From: Moraxellaceae bacterium
GTDB lineage: Bacteria > Pseudomonadota > Gammaproteobacteria > Pseudomonadales > Moraxellaceae
Reading direction: 5' to 3'
DNA length: 23,892 bases
Assembly (NCBI GenBank): GCA_014378805.1
Contig: JACMMY010000066.1
Coordinates: 1 to 23,892 of the forward strand
Part shown: in pieces, positions 22,818-23,892 of the stretch
Layout of the letters: every line of letters starts with the position of its first letter
Position numbering within the stretch: position 1 is the stretch's first letter
Position numbers and translations under genes: made by a program
Notes under the pieces: generated by a model
Seen by the model: only the letters and a program-made list of their open reading frames with translations
Database searches by the model: none
Told to the model about the DNA's origin: nothing

Positions 22818-23892
22818 TTATTCATCGGATAGTGAGTGCTTGAGCTGAAAAAACTGCACGAGCTTGGTTGAGAGGCTTTGTTGCGCAGTTAAATAACCCT
22901 GCCATTCTCGCGCCATCAGTTGCCAATCGGTGAGATGCACAAATACTTTTGACCATTCATAAACAACATTTGGTGTATTCCACGCCAACATGGATTCGCG
23001 CCATAAAGCATTAGAATGGACTGTCGCAATGATGTCCATAAAGGCATTTAATTTGATTAAATGCACATCGTCATCTTGTGGATAAATATGCCAAATAAAA
23101 GGCTTGCCAGCCCATTGCGCACGGATAAACGAGTCTTCGCCTCGCACAAAGTTTAAGTCGCACGCCCAGAGTAATTGATCATAGTTTTTATGATTTAAGA
23201 ATGGCAAAACGACAATCGTTAATGCGTCCCTAGTCATACGTTGACCTTGCCGCAAAGGCTGTTCAGCCCATCGAGAAATATCTGTGAGTGCTTTTCCTTC
23301 TGGGACGAGTAGTAAGGTTTTTTTATGATCAGTTGCTAGACTGTCGAGTAAATGGTGAGTGGCTGTATTTTCATAAGAAAATAACGACATTCGACGATCA
23401 AAATCATCTGAATCAGTGATATTCAGTTTTGACCAAAACTCTATTTGAGTTGCAGCAGAATTTTGAAATTCATCACGCTCTTTAATCAAATTGGCTTCAC
23501 GCAGCAATCCGCCGCTTTTTTCACTAAAACTCGGAAACCAGAAATACTGCACTAATCCTGTTTGTGGGTGGGTGGATGGCATCACATGGCAATCGACAGC
23601 CCATGATTCGGCGCTGAGATATTCAAGGTTAATCCAAAGTGGGGGCAGGCCTATTTCAGCTTGTTGCGCCATTTTTGCGATAACAAAATCAGGGATGCGG
23701 CAGCCGAAACCTTCGATCAGAATGTCGAGGGGATTTTGATGCATCAGACTTAATGAATCACGATTATCTTTGTGCCATAAACAGACGGTGATTTTTTCTA
23801 GTTTTTGTTCAGCTAAGGGAGGATGTATGTTCGGTGCTAATTTGGAAAAACTGAATAAATCATCAACCCAAAGTGTGACGTCAATTTCATGC
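22818..23892 (-). CDS. earP: EF-P arginine rhamnosyltransferase EarP (5' end outside window)
   Basis: EarP transfers rhamnose from dTDP-L-rhamnose to Arg32 of EF-P. The frame stays open past the ATG at 23744 to the window edge, and the extra residues (including DVTLWVDDLFSFSKLAP) match family sequence, so the true start lies beyond 23892; some 30 residues are missing. Seen are IEGFGCRIPDFVIAKM, PPLWINLEYLSAESW, GGLLREANL and the donor-site motif FVRGEDSFIRAQWAGKPFIWHIYPQ, in which the Glu-Asp of GEDS corresponds to catalytic residues. The N-terminal catalytic Asp is outside the window. Its partner efp lies immediately downstream with the matching arginine. Confidence 0.95.
   Translation of the reverse strand, partial: HEIDVTLWVDDLFSFSKLAPNIHPPLAEQKLEKITVCLWHKDNRDSLSLMHQNPLDILIEGFGCRIPDFVIAKMAQQAEIGLPPLWINLEYLSAESWAVDCHVMPSTHPQTGLVQYFWFPSFSEKSGGLLREANLIKERDEFQNSAATQIEFWSKLNITDSDDFDRRMSLFSYENTATHHLLDSLATDHKKTLLLVPEGKALTDISRWAEQPLRQGQRMTRDALTIVVLPFLNHKNYDQLLWACDLNFVRGEDSFIRAQWAGKPFIWHIYPQDDDVHLIKLNAFMDIIATVHSNALWRESMLAWNTPNVVYEWSKVFVHLTDWQLMAREWQGYLTAQQSLSTKLVQFFQLKHSLSDE

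Overview
This looks like a chromosomal segment from a gammaproteobacterium of the Pseudomonadales, most probably a member of the Moraxellaceae related to Acinetobacter. The reasons are the quorum-sensing locus with an RsaM/AbaM-type gene between luxR and luxI homologues, the close resemblance of the LuxI, LuxR and IlvC proteins to Acinetobacter proteins as I remember them, the leuS-lptE-holA gene order, and an arginine-type EF-P next to its rhamnosyltransferase EarP. No database search was possible, so the family assignment is inference.

Region 1 (1-3000) is accessory DNA, apparently the decayed end of a phage or phage satellite. It holds the end of a RepA-like hexameric ATPase gene, inverted repeats that could be an origin, and a terminase small-subunit gene broken by a stop codon and a frameshift. 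A possible 49-codon ORF runs convergently to it, followed by a blue-light sensor (BLUF) gene. Next comes a striking array of heptamer repeats at about 2572-2788, in which two or three copies share a sequence within a block but differ between blocks. A further direct-repeat pair follows, then a CAU-anticodon tRNA gene whose 3' end faces the array, the classic geometry of an integration site.

Region 2 (3200-5218) is a complete acyl-homoserine-lactone quorum-sensing module: luxR homologue (minus), RsaM/AbaM-family regulator (plus) and AHL synthase (plus). Lux-box-like dyads stand in front of each.

Region 3 (5333-11193, all minus) is housekeeping: leucyl-tRNA synthetase, the LPS-assembly lipoprotein LptE, DNA polymerase III delta and a DUF3108 envelope protein. 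Region 4 (11365-16724, all minus) is envelope and secreted proteins: two tandem alkaline phosphatases (one a lipoprotein) behind a Pho-box-like site, an unknown secreted protein, and three small secreted proteins of DUF4124 type.

Region 5 (17191-20732, plus) is branched-chain amino acid synthesis: ilvB and ilvH overlapping by one base, then ilvC after a hairpin-rich repeat element. Region 6 (21042-23892) has a two-helix membrane protein with five exact 20-residue repeats. A helix-hairpin-helix (Cdd1-like) gene converges on it, followed by efp and the 5'-truncated earP, all three on the minus strand. The two edge genes (repA-like at the left, earP at the right) are cut by the window.
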